64,000 nucleotides of DNA from UBA6985 sp946536225 (GTDB lineage: Bacteria; Bacillota_I; Bacilli_A; RF39; UBA660). Of this stretch, positions 7,191 to 14,947 are shown one piece after another. Under the pieces are notes generated by a model. The model searched no databases and was not told the DNA's origin. It saw only the letters and a program-made list of their open reading frames with translations. Position 1 is the stretch's first letter. Every line of letters starts with the position of its first letter. The stretch lies in contig CAMNEE010000003.1 of NCBI GenBank assembly GCA_946536225.1, positions 89,733 to 153,732 on the forward strand. The letters run 5' to 3'. The translations under genes and the position numbers were made by a program.

Positions 7191-7615
7191 TCTTTTATTC
7201 TTTCATATAACTTATTACATCCTTCAAGTATATCTTGGTACGCTTCTTCAAAGTTACCTGTATACCAAGGGTCCCTAACTTCTCTATCAAGTAATAAAGA
7301 TATCTTATTATCTTTATCACTTCCATATATATTAAGTAAGTTTCTATAATTATTATTATCCATACATATTATATAATCATAATAATCATAGTCTTCTTTA
7401 GTAGTTCTTGAAGCTTTTCTTTTCGAATAGCTAATATGATATTTATCCAATATATCTTTAGCAGGTGGATAAATATCATTACCTATCTCGTCATAAGAAG
7501 TAGCTTTTGAGTCTATTATGTAGTTACTACTATTATTAACTAAATCTTTCATGATAAACTCTGCCATAGGAGATCTACATATATTACCATGACATATAAA
7601 TAATATTTTAATCAT
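7181..7615 (-). CDS. Low-molecular-weight protein tyrosine phosphatase
   Basis: A 144-residue cytoplasmic phosphatase. The P-loop CHGNICRS gives the nucleophile Cys8 and phosphate-binding Arg14 plus Ser15 (C-x5-R-S). The general-acid Asp lies in the C-terminal REVRDPWY motif. This length is normal for the LMW-PTP family, which removes phosphate from protein tyrosine or, in some members, arginine. It overlaps the preceding 478-residue gene at a single shared base, so the two are translationally coupled and probably act together. No tyrosine kinase is visible in the window. Confidence 0.92.
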   Translation of the reverse strand: MIKILFICHGNICRSPMAEFIMKDLVNNSSNYIIDSKATSYDEIGNDIYPPAKDILDKYHISYSKRKASRTTKEDYDYYDYIICMDNNNYRNLLNIYGSDKDNKISLLLDREVRDPWYTGNFEEAYQDILEGCNKLYERIKDID

Positions 7616-9051
7616 TATTTAGTTCTTCCACCTTTAGTAGATTGAAGAATATTCATAATTCTTTCTTCATTTTCTGCATTAACACTTAAATAATATTCCA
7701 AATCAATATCTTTATATCGATTAGCAATATTTTCTGTCTTTTTTAATTCACTATTTTGTTTCTTTTGGAAACAACCTAATACTAAATAATAATTATCACT
7801 AATATTCTTAAGCATTATTCTAATATCACTAAACTTTAATTCTCTAAATCCATTTAAGTTTTCATTATTATTAAATGTTTTAATTTTATTATTACCATTT
7901 CCATATTTAAAATTATTAATCATAGTAATAACATCATCATAGCTATCAACAGGAATAGATTTTAAATCTTTTTCTAAATATGTAGAGTCATCTGTTGATC
8001 TTTGTAAATATATTAAATTGTTTTGTACTTCTTTTTCTTCAGTTACTTCTACTTCCTCTTCAACAACTGTTTTAAATACTTCACTCTTAGTTTTTACATA
8101 GTAAGTATATAATGCTCTATAATCTTCATTTAACTTACTATATTCACCCATATACATTTTACTTAATTCTTTATCTTTATATACTTCATGAGAAACAAGT
8201 TCTGCTTTATAAGTTAAAAGTTCTCTATTTAAATTATTAAGTACTGATTTATAAATATAATCAAATGCATCTTCATCTAATCTAGATACATCAGGAAACA
8301 TTGAAAAAGTTTTATTAAATCCATCTAACATAATATTTTCAGTTAAGAACTCAATTTGAGTATTATGTTCTTCTTTGTTATTACTGTCATCTATGACAGA
8401 AATATCAAAGAAAGGATAATCTTTTACTTTTAAAACATCTAATAAGCTACTATAGTATTTTTTACCTTGAGTCTCTAAACTATTTCTCTTAACTGTTTCT
8501 ATTATTATTATTAAGTTCTTATTAGATATATTATATTTTTCTCCCAATCTAAATAAAGCGTCTGCCCCTGTATTCTTATCTATATAACCATTATTACTAA
8601 TATCATCATATATAAACTTTAATTTAGAAATATAACGTATGTTATCTTCAGAATCAATTTTTCTTCTAGATTCATCTAATTTTTTTATATACTCGTTTTT
8701 AAAATTATAAACAGCCTTATATATAGCATTTAATTGACCATTTATATATTTATCTCTTTCTGGAGTAATAGATTCAGGTTTAATCTTATATCCTACAGTT
8801 AAATTTCTAATATTATCTATAAACTTACGAGTATCACTTTGACTATAAAAAATTGGATAGAAACACTCTAAAGCAGGTATAGATTCATATATAGATAATG
8901 GATCACCATTTAATATATCCAATATTGAATCTAATATTTCAACATTTCTATATGCAACAGCATTATTATGCCTTGCAGTATAATGTTCACCTATTTCTTT
9001 TTTAATGATGCTTTTTAGTTGAGTTATATTTACAGCTGTTTCTTTTTCCAT
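7615..9051 (-). CDS. Unknown 478-residue soluble protein coupled to the phosphatase
   Basis: Not recognised. The protein is largely alpha-helical and charged, without membrane segments or a signal peptide. A glutamate-rich stretch (EEEVEVTEEKEVQ) lies near residue 335. A C-terminal unit about 120 residues long is conspicuously rich in Asn, Asp, Tyr and Lys. Its stop overlaps the start of the phosphatase, implying coupled expression. It could be a substrate, regulator or scaffold for the phosphatase; nothing in the sequence decides. It has its own ribosome binding site (AGGTGATTTAA). Confidence 0.55.
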   Translation of the reverse strand: MEKETAVNITQLKSIIKKEIGEHYTARHNNAVAYRNVEILDSILDILNGDPLSIYESIPALECFYPIFYSQSDTRKFIDNIRNLTVGYKIKPESITPERDKYINGQLNAIYKAVYNFKNEYIKKLDESRRKIDSEDNIRYISKLKFIYDDISNNGYIDKNTGADALFRLGEKYNISNKNLIIIIETVKRNSLETQGKKYYSSLLDVLKVKDYPFFDISVIDDSNNKEEHNTQIEFLTENIMLDGFNKTFSMFPDVSRLDEDAFDYIYKSVLNNLNRELLTYKAELVSHEVYKDKELSKMYMGEYSKLNEDYRALYTYYVKTKSEVFKTVVEEEVEVTEEKEVQNNLIYLQRSTDDSTYLEKDLKSIPVDSYDDVITMINNFKYGNGNNKIKTFNNNENLNGFRELKFSDIRIMLKNISDNYYLVLGCFQKKQNSELKKTENIANRYKDIDLEYYLSVNAENEERIMNILQSTKGGRTK

Positions 9052-9132
9052 TTAAATCACCTATCAATATTATATCTTATAAATAAATTATTTATAATTC
9101 TATTTATTCTAATTTTACAAGCTTAATAATAA

Positions 9133-9158
9133 AAAGAATGCCTAAGCATTCTTTCTTT
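9133..9158 (-). terminator. Terminator of the membrane-protein gene
   Basis: GAAAGAATGC-TTAG-GCATTCTTT on the minus strand, then TTATT. It overlaps the 3' end of the gene. Confidence 0.7.
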
Positions 9159-9819
9159 TGTTACATTTAAAAATAATAACTGAAAAAATATAAGTAATCA
9201 TTGCAATTATTATAAGAGCAACAGCTATACTTCTTTTACCACCTTTAACAAAACCATAGAAGTCATATTTAGGATCTACAGTATTATTATCAAAGTGTGC
9301 TATTAAATTTGATACATAAAAAATAGCATATGAGAATAAAGGTAATAAACATAGTAATGTACTTTTAAAACTTAAATCATTCTTCTCATATTTTGTATAT
9401 GATATAAATGCAAGTATGGGTGCCACTAAATGGAATACAAAATTACTATTTAAATATAATAAATAGAAATTCTTTCCAAGTGATGGGGATAACCATAAAA
9501 GTGTAATTATAAATGTTAAAGTAACTGCACAAGTTCCCATATATTTAATTACATATACCCAGTATGGTATATCACTTCTTTTCTTCTTTAAAACTCTATA
9601 CTCATATATTGCTAGTATAAAAGAAGAAATACCAAGTAATATATTAGAATCTACAGTAAAGAACTTAAATATAGAAAAACCATTTTCATCAAGTGTATTA
9701 CCTTTTCCAGTATCAAATAATTGTATTTGATAAAACATTACTATTGTAAATATTAAAACTAATACAAAAATAATAATATTGTATATAAATGACTTTTTAA
9801 TATTTTTTTTATCTTTCAT
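9142..9819 (-). CDS. Six-helix membrane protein, Pr6Pr/AIG1-like
   Basis: A 225-residue integral membrane protein with about six hydrophobic helices. The motifs FFTVDSNILLG near helix 2 and HLVAPILAFI in helix 4 recall the Pr6Pr/FAR-17a-AIG1 superfamily, whose bacterial members are poorly characterised. The start chosen is the ATG at 9819, which has AAGGCGG six bases upstream. An ATG ten codons earlier has no ribosome binding site. It is monocistronic, with terminators on both sides. The family assignment rests on motif memory and is tentative. Confidence 0.55.
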   Translation of the reverse strand: MKDKKNIKKSFIYNIIIFVLVLIFTIVMFYQIQLFDTGKGNTLDENGFSIFKFFTVDSNILLGISSFILAIYEYRVLKKKRSDIPYWVYVIKYMGTCAVTLTFIITLLWLSPSLGKNFYLLYLNSNFVFHLVAPILAFISYTKYEKNDLSFKSTLLCLLPLFSYAIFYVSNLIAHFDNNTVDPKYDFYGFVKGGKRSIAVALIIIAMITYIFSVIIFKCNKRKNA

Positions 9820-9877
9820 ACGAACCGCCTTACGTTTAAATAATAACATGTATAAATGAAAAATAAAACAAAAATAA

Positions 9878-9899
9878 AACTGGAATAAATCCAGTTATT
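9878..9899 (-). terminator. Terminator of the prepilin gene
   Basis: AACTGGA-TTTAT-TCCAGTT followed by TTATTTTTG on the minus strand. Confidence 0.75.
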
Positions 9900-10694
9900 T
9901 TAAGCGTTTTGTTTTGGTTCTGCATCACATGAACAAATAAAACGAGGACTAAGAAATTTTGATGATAAAATTACTGTATTTGTCTTTCCATCAACAATCA
10001 TAAATCTTACAGTTTTATCATCAGGAAACATAGCATCAATTTGTTCAGAAGACATCCCACTGGCATCAATTTGTCTTTGTATATGATTTAACTCTGCTCT
10101 ATAGTAATTAAAGAATCCCTCTTTACTCTTAAAACCATTAACATATAAATCTGCAGCATCACTAGGAATATCAATACCCTCAGGTAGTGTTTTTATAAAT
10201 GCTGTTTTCACGTCCTCTATAGACATAACGATACTTTGTTCTAAACTATCAACATTTTGTCCTAAATACGTTAGAATATTTTCACCATCTGTAAGGGCCA
10301 CTCCAAAATATGGAGTATTAGGTTTAATTCTCTTAGATGTTTTTTCATCTAACTTAACTTTATTAAAAAAACTATTATCAAATTTATACATTAAAAAGAT
10401 ACCTTCGAAATTACCTGTATTAGTTAAATCCAAATCTTCTTTAACATCATATACATATAATTCTACATCAGCTGATCCTGGAGATGGCAATCCCTCGAAT
10501 TCTTTTTTAACTAAGTATTTTCTCTCCCCAGCATTCCTTACCTTTTGAGCATACTCTTCTAATGATTTAGTTTTAGCAACTTGCATAGTCTCAAGTACTG
10601 ATGGAATTGCTATAATCATAATAATCCCAAGTATAACAATTACTGCAAGTAATTCTACTAGTGTAAAACCTTTATTATTTTTCAACTTTAACAT
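9900..10694 (-). CDS. Type IV prepilin-like protein
   Basis: A 264-residue protein with a class-III signal: a short basic leader ending Gly9, cleavage before Phe10, Glu at mature position 5 (FTLVE) and a 20-residue hydrophobic helix (LLAVIVILGIIMIIAIPSV). The C-terminal 220 residues are a soluble head without a recognised fold, ending in a CSCD motif and a polar tail. It is much longer than ComGC-type pseudopilins (about 100 residues). No prepilin peptidase or pilus ATPase is adjacent. It could be an orphan pilin or competence pilus tip. A foldable RNA with a terminator lies upstream. Confidence 0.8.
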   Translation of the reverse strand: MLKLKNNKGFTLVELLAVIVILGIIMIIAIPSVLETMQVAKTKSLEEYAQKVRNAGERKYLVKKEFEGLPSPGSADVELYVYDVKEDLDLTNTGNFEGIFLMYKFDNSFFNKVKLDEKTSKRIKPNTPYFGVALTDGENILTYLGQNVDSLEQSIVMSIEDVKTAFIKTLPEGIDIPSDAADLYVNGFKSKEGFFNYYRAELNHIQRQIDASGMSSEQIDAMFPDDKTVRFMIVDGKTNTVILSSKFLSPRFICSCDAEPKQNA

Positions 10695-10838
10695 ATATCC
10701 TTCACCATTATCATAATAACATATTATTGAATAAAAAAACTAGCACTAAACGCTATTTTTTTCATTCAATATTACTTCACTCTTTTTTACTTTAGATACT
10801 GTTTTAAATTTAATTAATAAAAGTATAGCTATCATAGC

Positions 10839-10940
10839 AAAAAAATGGAGCCTTTCGGCTCCTTCAGGGGGTTTTGGTTGATATACTCTAACATTGAAAC
10901 TTCGTTAGAGATACCAGCAAGATAATTACCTATCTTGCTT
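10839..10940 (-). ncRNA. Candidate small RNA or prepilin leader (RNA1)
   Basis: A minus-strand transcript of about 100 nt with its own promoter and terminator and no reading frame. It has hairpin AGCAAGATA/TATCTTGCT (9 bp, 10916-10939), hairpin CTCTAAC/GTTAGAG (10886-10910), then an unpaired C-rich stretch reading ACCCCCTGAAGG on the minus strand. The final hairpin is GGAGCC-GAAA-GGCTCC (10847-10862), followed by T7. The prepilin gene begins 145 bases downstream, so it may be an attenuating leader or a free small RNA. It matches no family I recognise. Confidence 0.6.
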
Positions 10941-10946
10941 ATATTA

Positions 10947-10975
10947 AATATAAATATAATTAAAATATTTGTCAA
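10947..10975 (-). promoter_or_regulatory. Promoter of RNA1
   Basis: On the minus strand: TTGACA (10975 to 10970), a 17-base spacer, then TATATT (10952 to 10947). Consensus -35 and spacing. Confidence 0.7.
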
Positions 10976-10983
10976 TATTATTA

Positions 10984-12981
10984 TTAATCTTTATTAATTA
11001 ATTCATTAATAAGATTTTGATAATATTTATAATCTCTAAAATTATTCTCTATATTATTAAGTATAAACTCTTCAGAATCTTTCTTACATTGTAAAAGTAT
11101 TCTAGAGTCTTTAATAATATCACTTATTCTAAATACCATATCTCCATGCTGTTTAGTACCAAATAAGTCTCCACTTCCACGTAACTTTAAGTCTTGTTCA
11201 CTTATATAGAAACCATCATTACTTTCACACATTACATTTAGTCTATCTGACTCTTTATCACTTATTAACATACAATATGATTGTAAAGAGTTTCTTCCTA
11301 CTCTTCCTCTTAATTGATGAAGAGTTGCAAGACCAAAGCGCTCGGCGTTAAATATAACCATACAAGTAGCATTAGGTACATCTACTCCAACTTCAATTAC
11401 AGTAGTTGATAAGAGTATATTTGATTTTCCATCTTTAAAGTTGTTAATAATCTTATCTTTTTCAACACTTTTTAATCTACCATGTAATATATCTATCTTA
11501 TAGTTACCTTCTAAATTTTCTTCTAAAGTCTCTTTAACTCTTTTTAAGTCATTAAGTTCTGATGTTTCTTCTTCATCATCTATTAAAGGTGAAACAACAT
11601 ATACTTGATGACCTTCTTTTATTTCTTCTTCAAGTTGTTTTACAACATTCTTAATACTACTAAACTTATGAAGAGTTGTAATTATATCTTTTCTTCCCTT
11701 TGGTTTTTCTTTAATTATAGAGATATCCATATCACCATATATAGTTAAAGCATAAGTTCTCGGAATTGGTGTTGCACTCATATATAGTACATCTACAAAC
11801 TTACCCTTATTCTTAAGAGCATCCCTTTGATTAACACCAAATCTATGTTGTTCATCTGTAACAACCAATCCTAGATTACTAAAGACCACTTTATCTTCTA
11901 GAATAGCATGTGTTCCAATTACTAGATCAACTTCCCCTGTTTTTAAGCCTTCTAAGATGTTTTTCTTATCATCTAGACTTGTTGAACCAGTAAGAAGTTT
12001 AACATTTATTTTTAAGTCCTTAAATAGTTTATTAAAGGACTCAAAATGTTGGTTTGCTAAAACTTCAGTAGGCGCAAGCATTGCACTTTGATATCCTGCT
12101 TTTCTATTCAGTAAAATTGAAAGAAATGCCACGATTGTTTTTCCAGATCCAACATCTCCCAAAACAAGTCTATTCATTCTTTTTAATCCTTTAAAGTCAT
12201 TTAGTATATCAACTAACGCATCCTTTTGATCATTAGTTAAATTAAATGGAACATAACCTATTACCTCATCTAAATCATTCTTATCTACTTCTTTAACAAC
12301 AAAGTTATCCATCACTTGATTTTTAAACTTTAAAAAGTTTATTTTAAACATAAATTCAAATAACTCTTCATACTTAAGTTTTAAAAGAGACTTTTTAAAT
12401 TCTTCTGTACTTGTAGGATTATGAATACACTTAATAGCAGTAAGACTATCAATAAGTTCATATTTATCACTTATATAACTTGGTATTGTTTCTTTTATCT
12501 CTTCATATTCTAAAGCATCATTTATAGCTTTAATAAGTGTTGCTTTCTTAATTTCAGTATTAACATGATATACAGGTTCTATTCTAGTCTTATAAATTGG
12601 TTCCATTAATACTTTATTAACAACTAAAGTATTCTTTAACTCTTCATACTTTCCAACTAAAGTAAGTTCTCTATTTAAATATAGTAATTTATATAAATAT
12701 GATTGATTAAAAATAGTAACATTAATAACACTATTAGAAGTTTCAAATTGAAATCTTATAATAGATTTTATTTTATTAGATCTAAATACTGTAGGTTTAG
12801 AAACTACTCTACCAGTTAAAGTTACAATAGAGTTATCTATAATATCTCTAATATTAACAGGCTTATAAACATTATACCTATAAGGATAATATCTAATTAA
12901 ATCATCTACTGTATTTATACCCAATTCTAATAGTCCTTCAAGTGATTTAGGACCTATGCCTTTGATGTTCTTAAGTTCCAT
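10984..12981 (-). CDS. recG: ATP-dependent DNA helicase RecG
   Basis: A 665-residue branch-migration helicase that remodels stalled forks and Holliday junctions. It has an N-terminal helix-hairpin-like segment (IKGIGPKSLEGL), an OB-fold wedge domain (about 55-150), Walker A GDVGSGKT, the DEQH box (TDEQHRFG), motif III SATPIPRT and motif VI QLRGRVGR. The length is normal. The ATG at 12981 was chosen because AAGGAG lies at the right distance; an upstream start would add ten residues. It is leftward. It does not sit in a fatty-acid operon as in Bacillus. Confidence 0.95.
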   Translation of the reverse strand: MELKNIKGIGPKSLEGLLELGINTVDDLIRYYPYRYNVYKPVNIRDIIDNSIVTLTGRVVSKPTVFRSNKIKSIIRFQFETSNSVINVTIFNQSYLYKLLYLNRELTLVGKYEELKNTLVVNKVLMEPIYKTRIEPVYHVNTEIKKATLIKAINDALEYEEIKETIPSYISDKYELIDSLTAIKCIHNPTSTEEFKKSLLKLKYEELFEFMFKINFLKFKNQVMDNFVVKEVDKNDLDEVIGYVPFNLTNDQKDALVDILNDFKGLKRMNRLVLGDVGSGKTIVAFLSILLNRKAGYQSAMLAPTEVLANQHFESFNKLFKDLKINVKLLTGSTSLDDKKNILEGLKTGEVDLVIGTHAILEDKVVFSNLGLVVTDEQHRFGVNQRDALKNKGKFVDVLYMSATPIPRTYALTIYGDMDISIIKEKPKGRKDIITTLHKFSSIKNVVKQLEEEIKEGHQVYVVSPLIDDEEETSELNDLKRVKETLEENLEGNYKIDILHGRLKSVEKDKIINNFKDGKSNILLSTTVIEVGVDVPNATCMVIFNAERFGLATLHQLRGRVGRNSLQSYCMLISDKESDRLNVMCESNDGFYISEQDLKLRGSGDLFGTKQHGDMVFRISDIIKDSRILLQCKKDSEEFILNNIENNFRDYKYYQNLINELINKD

Positions 12982-13024
12982 TATTTTCTCCTTAAAAAAA
13001 TTGTACCACAAATAAAAGTTTTTG

Positions 13025-13053
13025 TTGACAAAAAGGGTACTTTAACTTAATAT
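13025..13053 (+). promoter_or_regulatory. Promoter of RNA2
   Basis: TTGACA (13025-13030), 17-base spacer, TAATAT (13048-13053). Near-consensus, directed rightward away from recG. Confidence 0.75.
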
Positions 13054-13058
13054 ATGAA

Positions 13059-13155
13059 GTACCAATTCACTTACAGGCGAATTGGTGCTAGTATCACACT
13101 AGCCAACCCCTTTTTATTCTTTGAAGCTGCTCTCAGGGGGGCAGCTTCGTTTTTT
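13059..13155 (+). ncRNA. Candidate small RNA with G-run terminator loop (RNA2)
   Basis: A free-standing transcript of about 95 nt; the next gene downstream faces the other way. It has hairpin ACCAATTC/GAATTGGT (13061-13086), hairpin GCTAGT/ACTAGC (13087-13103), then unpaired CAACCCC, then a terminator stem GAAGCTGC/GCAGCTTC (13123-13130 with 13141-13148). The terminator loop is TCTCAGGGGG. The CCCC tract could pair with that loop as a pseudoknot. The loop is also complementary to the CCCCCUGA of RNA1. The promoter and T7 tail make it a credible gene; its function is unknown. Confidence 0.65.
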
Positions 13156-13167
13156 TATTTAAAAATA

Positions 13168-13191
13168 AATACCACTTTTTTAAGTGGTATT
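13168..13191 (-). terminator. Terminator of the ATP-grasp/rpiB/DUF1146 operon
   Basis: AATACCACTT/AAGTGGTATT around a T/A loop, with T residues on both sides, so it may work in both directions between the convergent RNA2 and DUF1146 genes. Confidence 0.7.
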
Positions 13192-13196
13192 TTTAA

Positions 13197-13388
13197 TTAT
13201 ATAAAATGTACAGCATCAATGATGTCTAAAAGAAGTGTTGCTCCTGTATAAGCAAGAGCCATAGATAAAAGTACTTGTAAAAACATAGCCTGCCATCTAT
13301 TATTCTTCTTTATAAATACGTTAAAGTTTATTCCACTAACACCATATATACTAAGCATTAGCATCAAAGTATATAAAGCAAGTCTCAT
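13197..13388 (-). CDS. DUF1146 (YwzB-like) small membrane protein
   Basis: A 63-residue protein with two membrane helices (about 5-20 and 35-58) around a short basic loop (FIKKNNRWQ). Length, topology and the ending LLLDII match DUF1146/YwzB, found near murA and the ATP synthase genes in Firmicutes; murA is 5 kb away here. Its start overlaps the rpiB stop by 4 bases, so it is the third gene of the ATP-grasp-rpiB operon. No function is established for the family. Confidence 0.7.
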   Translation of the reverse strand: MRLALYTLMLMLSIYGVSGINFNVFIKKNNRWQAMFLQVLLSMALAYTGATLLLDIIDAVHFI

Positions 13389-13822
13389 TTTTCTAATTCC
13401 TCAATTTTGCTAACTCTTCTTGCATGACGTTCTTCATTAGAAAAATTAGTACTTAAGAATATTTTAATCATTTCTTTTAAATTATCCATATTCTCTTTAT
13501 AAGATAAAGCAATAACATTTGCATTATTATGTTCACGAGCAAGTCTTGCTTCATCAACACTCGATACTTTTGCACATCTAATTCCTTTTACTTTATTAGC
13601 CGCAATAGACATTCCTATTCCTGTTCCACACATAAGAATACCTAAATCACTTTCTTTATTAACGACTGAATTTGCAACTCTTACAGCAAAATCTGGATAA
13701 TCATCAGTAGGATTATTATCTTTAGATAAGTCTTCTACGTCATAACCTAAATTAGATAAAAACATTATAAGTTCAAATTTTTGTTCAACTCCATTATGAT
13801 CTGTTGCTATACTTACTCTCAT
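13385..13822 (-). CDS. rpiB: Ribose-5-phosphate isomerase B family
   Basis: A 145-residue sugar-phosphate isomerase (RpiB/LacAB family) that interconverts ribose-5-phosphate and ribulose-5-phosphate in the pentose phosphate pathway. Visible features are D8-H9 in ATDHNG, the active-site Cys65 in MCGTGIGMSIAANK, and the conserved EARLAREHNNANVIAL segment. The length is typical. Its start shares one base with the stop of the ATP-grasp gene, and DUF1146 follows with a 4-base overlap, forming a tight three-gene leftward operon. Confidence 0.93.
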   Translation of the reverse strand: MRVSIATDHNGVEQKFELIMFLSNLGYDVEDLSKDNNPTDDYPDFAVRVANSVVNKESDLGILMCGTGIGMSIAANKVKGIRCAKVSSVDEARLAREHNNANVIALSYKENMDNLKEMIKIFLSTNFSNEERHARRVSKIEELEK

Positions 13823-14820
13823 TATTTCTTCTCCTTCATTGCTTTTTTAAATCTTGGATATAATCCAATATTACCTTTTCTATGAACAGGTAATTGATAT
13901 AAATCATGACCAGGGAAATCATTACCTTCTATTAAACAAGGTTTCTTACTTCCTAAACAAACATCCCATGCAATATAACCAATACCTGGAACAACTTCAC
14001 AAGCATCAATACAAAGTTTCTTAACTTCATCCCACATAGGTATAACTGTACCTACTATTTTTTTCTTTGTATAAGGATGTATTTCAAATACATTAGTTTC
14101 TTTATCTATAGCAGGAAACTCAATTTCACCTGTATCAACATTAACAGCAGTAACCATTCCTCCATGATTAAAGTTATCAACAACATTTCCATGGTTACCT
14201 ATTCTAAGATAAGCCGTTACTACTTGTTTATTAAGAGTTACTACTCTTAAAGTATTAACAGATAAAGGATATATCTCATTTAATACTTTATGTTGATCAG
14301 CAACTTCTTCTAATAATACTTGGCTATTCTTAATTAACTTATTAAATAGCTTTTTCTTATCTTCTTTAGAAGTATCTATCTTTTCAACACCTTTACCACA
14401 TGAAGCATCTAATGGTTTTACAACAATTATCTTATGTTTATCAATAAATTTTAAATAATCTTCATAATTATTCTCATTTATCTTTAACCAATCTCTATTT
14501 AAATATTTATCAAATAATTCATTAAATAATGCTTTATCTTCAAATTTTATAATCTCATCTTTATTATTATATTTTTTACAAATACTATTATTAATACCTC
14601 TTGTAATAATAGTAGCCTTCTCTTTATTATTCATATTATACATTTGAAATTGATAGTAATCTACATATCCAGCACCATATTTAATACCAGTAAAAACCAT
14701 ATCAAAAAATATTCCAATTTTATTCTTACCAGATTTTTCATGAACCTTATCAATAGTTTTAAACATATTACCATAGTTCATTGAAGTAATTCTCTTAGCT
14801 AAATAGCCTAATTTACTCAT
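13822..14820 (-). CDS. Sugar-transfer-associated ATP-grasp protein
   Basis: A 332-residue protein of the ATPgrasp_ST type, which is associated with polysaccharide or cell-surface sugar metabolism. Visible features are the phosphate-binding lysine strand (IVVKPLDASCGKGVEKI), the VLLEEV hinge, the central SVNTLRVVT segment, the H-GN-H glycine-rich stretch and the C-terminal metal-binding CLIEGNDFPGHDLYQLP. The actual acceptor and donor are unknown. It is the first gene of the operon with rpiB and DUF1146. The shared upstream intergenic region is divergent with the transglutaminase-like gene and contains an inverted repeat. Confidence 0.8.
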   Translation of the reverse strand: MSKLGYLAKRITSMNYGNMFKTIDKVHEKSGKNKIGIFFDMVFTGIKYGAGYVDYYQFQMYNMNNKEKATIITRGINNSICKKYNNKDEIIKFEDKALFNELFDKYLNRDWLKINENNYEDYLKFIDKHKIIVVKPLDASCGKGVEKIDTSKEDKKKLFNKLIKNSQVLLEEVADQHKVLNEIYPLSVNTLRVVTLNKQVVTAYLRIGNHGNVVDNFNHGGMVTAVNVDTGEIEFPAIDKETNVFEIHPYTKKKIVGTVIPMWDEVKKLCIDACEVVPGIGYIAWDVCLGSKKPCLIEGNDFPGHDLYQLPVHRKGNIGLYPRFKKAMKEKK

Positions 14821-14862
14821 AACATCACCAATTAAATTATATCATTAAAAATTCTTTATGAC

Positions 14863-14894
14863 ATATAATATACAAAATAGAATGTATAGTATAT
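14863..14894. promoter_or_regulatory. Inverted repeat in a divergent promoter region
   Basis: ATATAATATACA (14863-14874) and TGTATAGTATAT (14883-14894) match at 11 of 12 positions around an 8-base centre. The repeat lies between the ATP-grasp gene and the transglutaminase-like gene and may be a shared operator. Its AT richness weakens the case. Confidence 0.35.
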
Positions 14895-14910
14895 TAAAAA
14901 TATTCAATTT

Positions 14911-14922
14911 CTTTGCTATAAT
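14911..14922 (+). promoter_or_regulatory. Extended -10 promoter of the transglutaminase-like gene
   Basis: TTTGC-TATAAT (-10 at 14917-14922) has an extended TGC. No strong -35 is visible. It lies 26 bases upstream of the start codon, with the ribosome binding site AGGGAGAG between. Confidence 0.55.
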
Positions 14923-14947
14923 TAAGTTAAACTAGGGAGAGTATAAT

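Noticed and set aside
10742..10760. Terminator just upstream of the prepilin gene
   Set aside because: The stem is only about four base pairs (TAGC/GCTA) before the T-run; too weak to list as a feature.
13054..13251. 65-residue plus-strand reading frame
   Set aside because: It spans RNA2 and its terminator and runs into DUF1146 on the other strand; the structured RNA explains the region.
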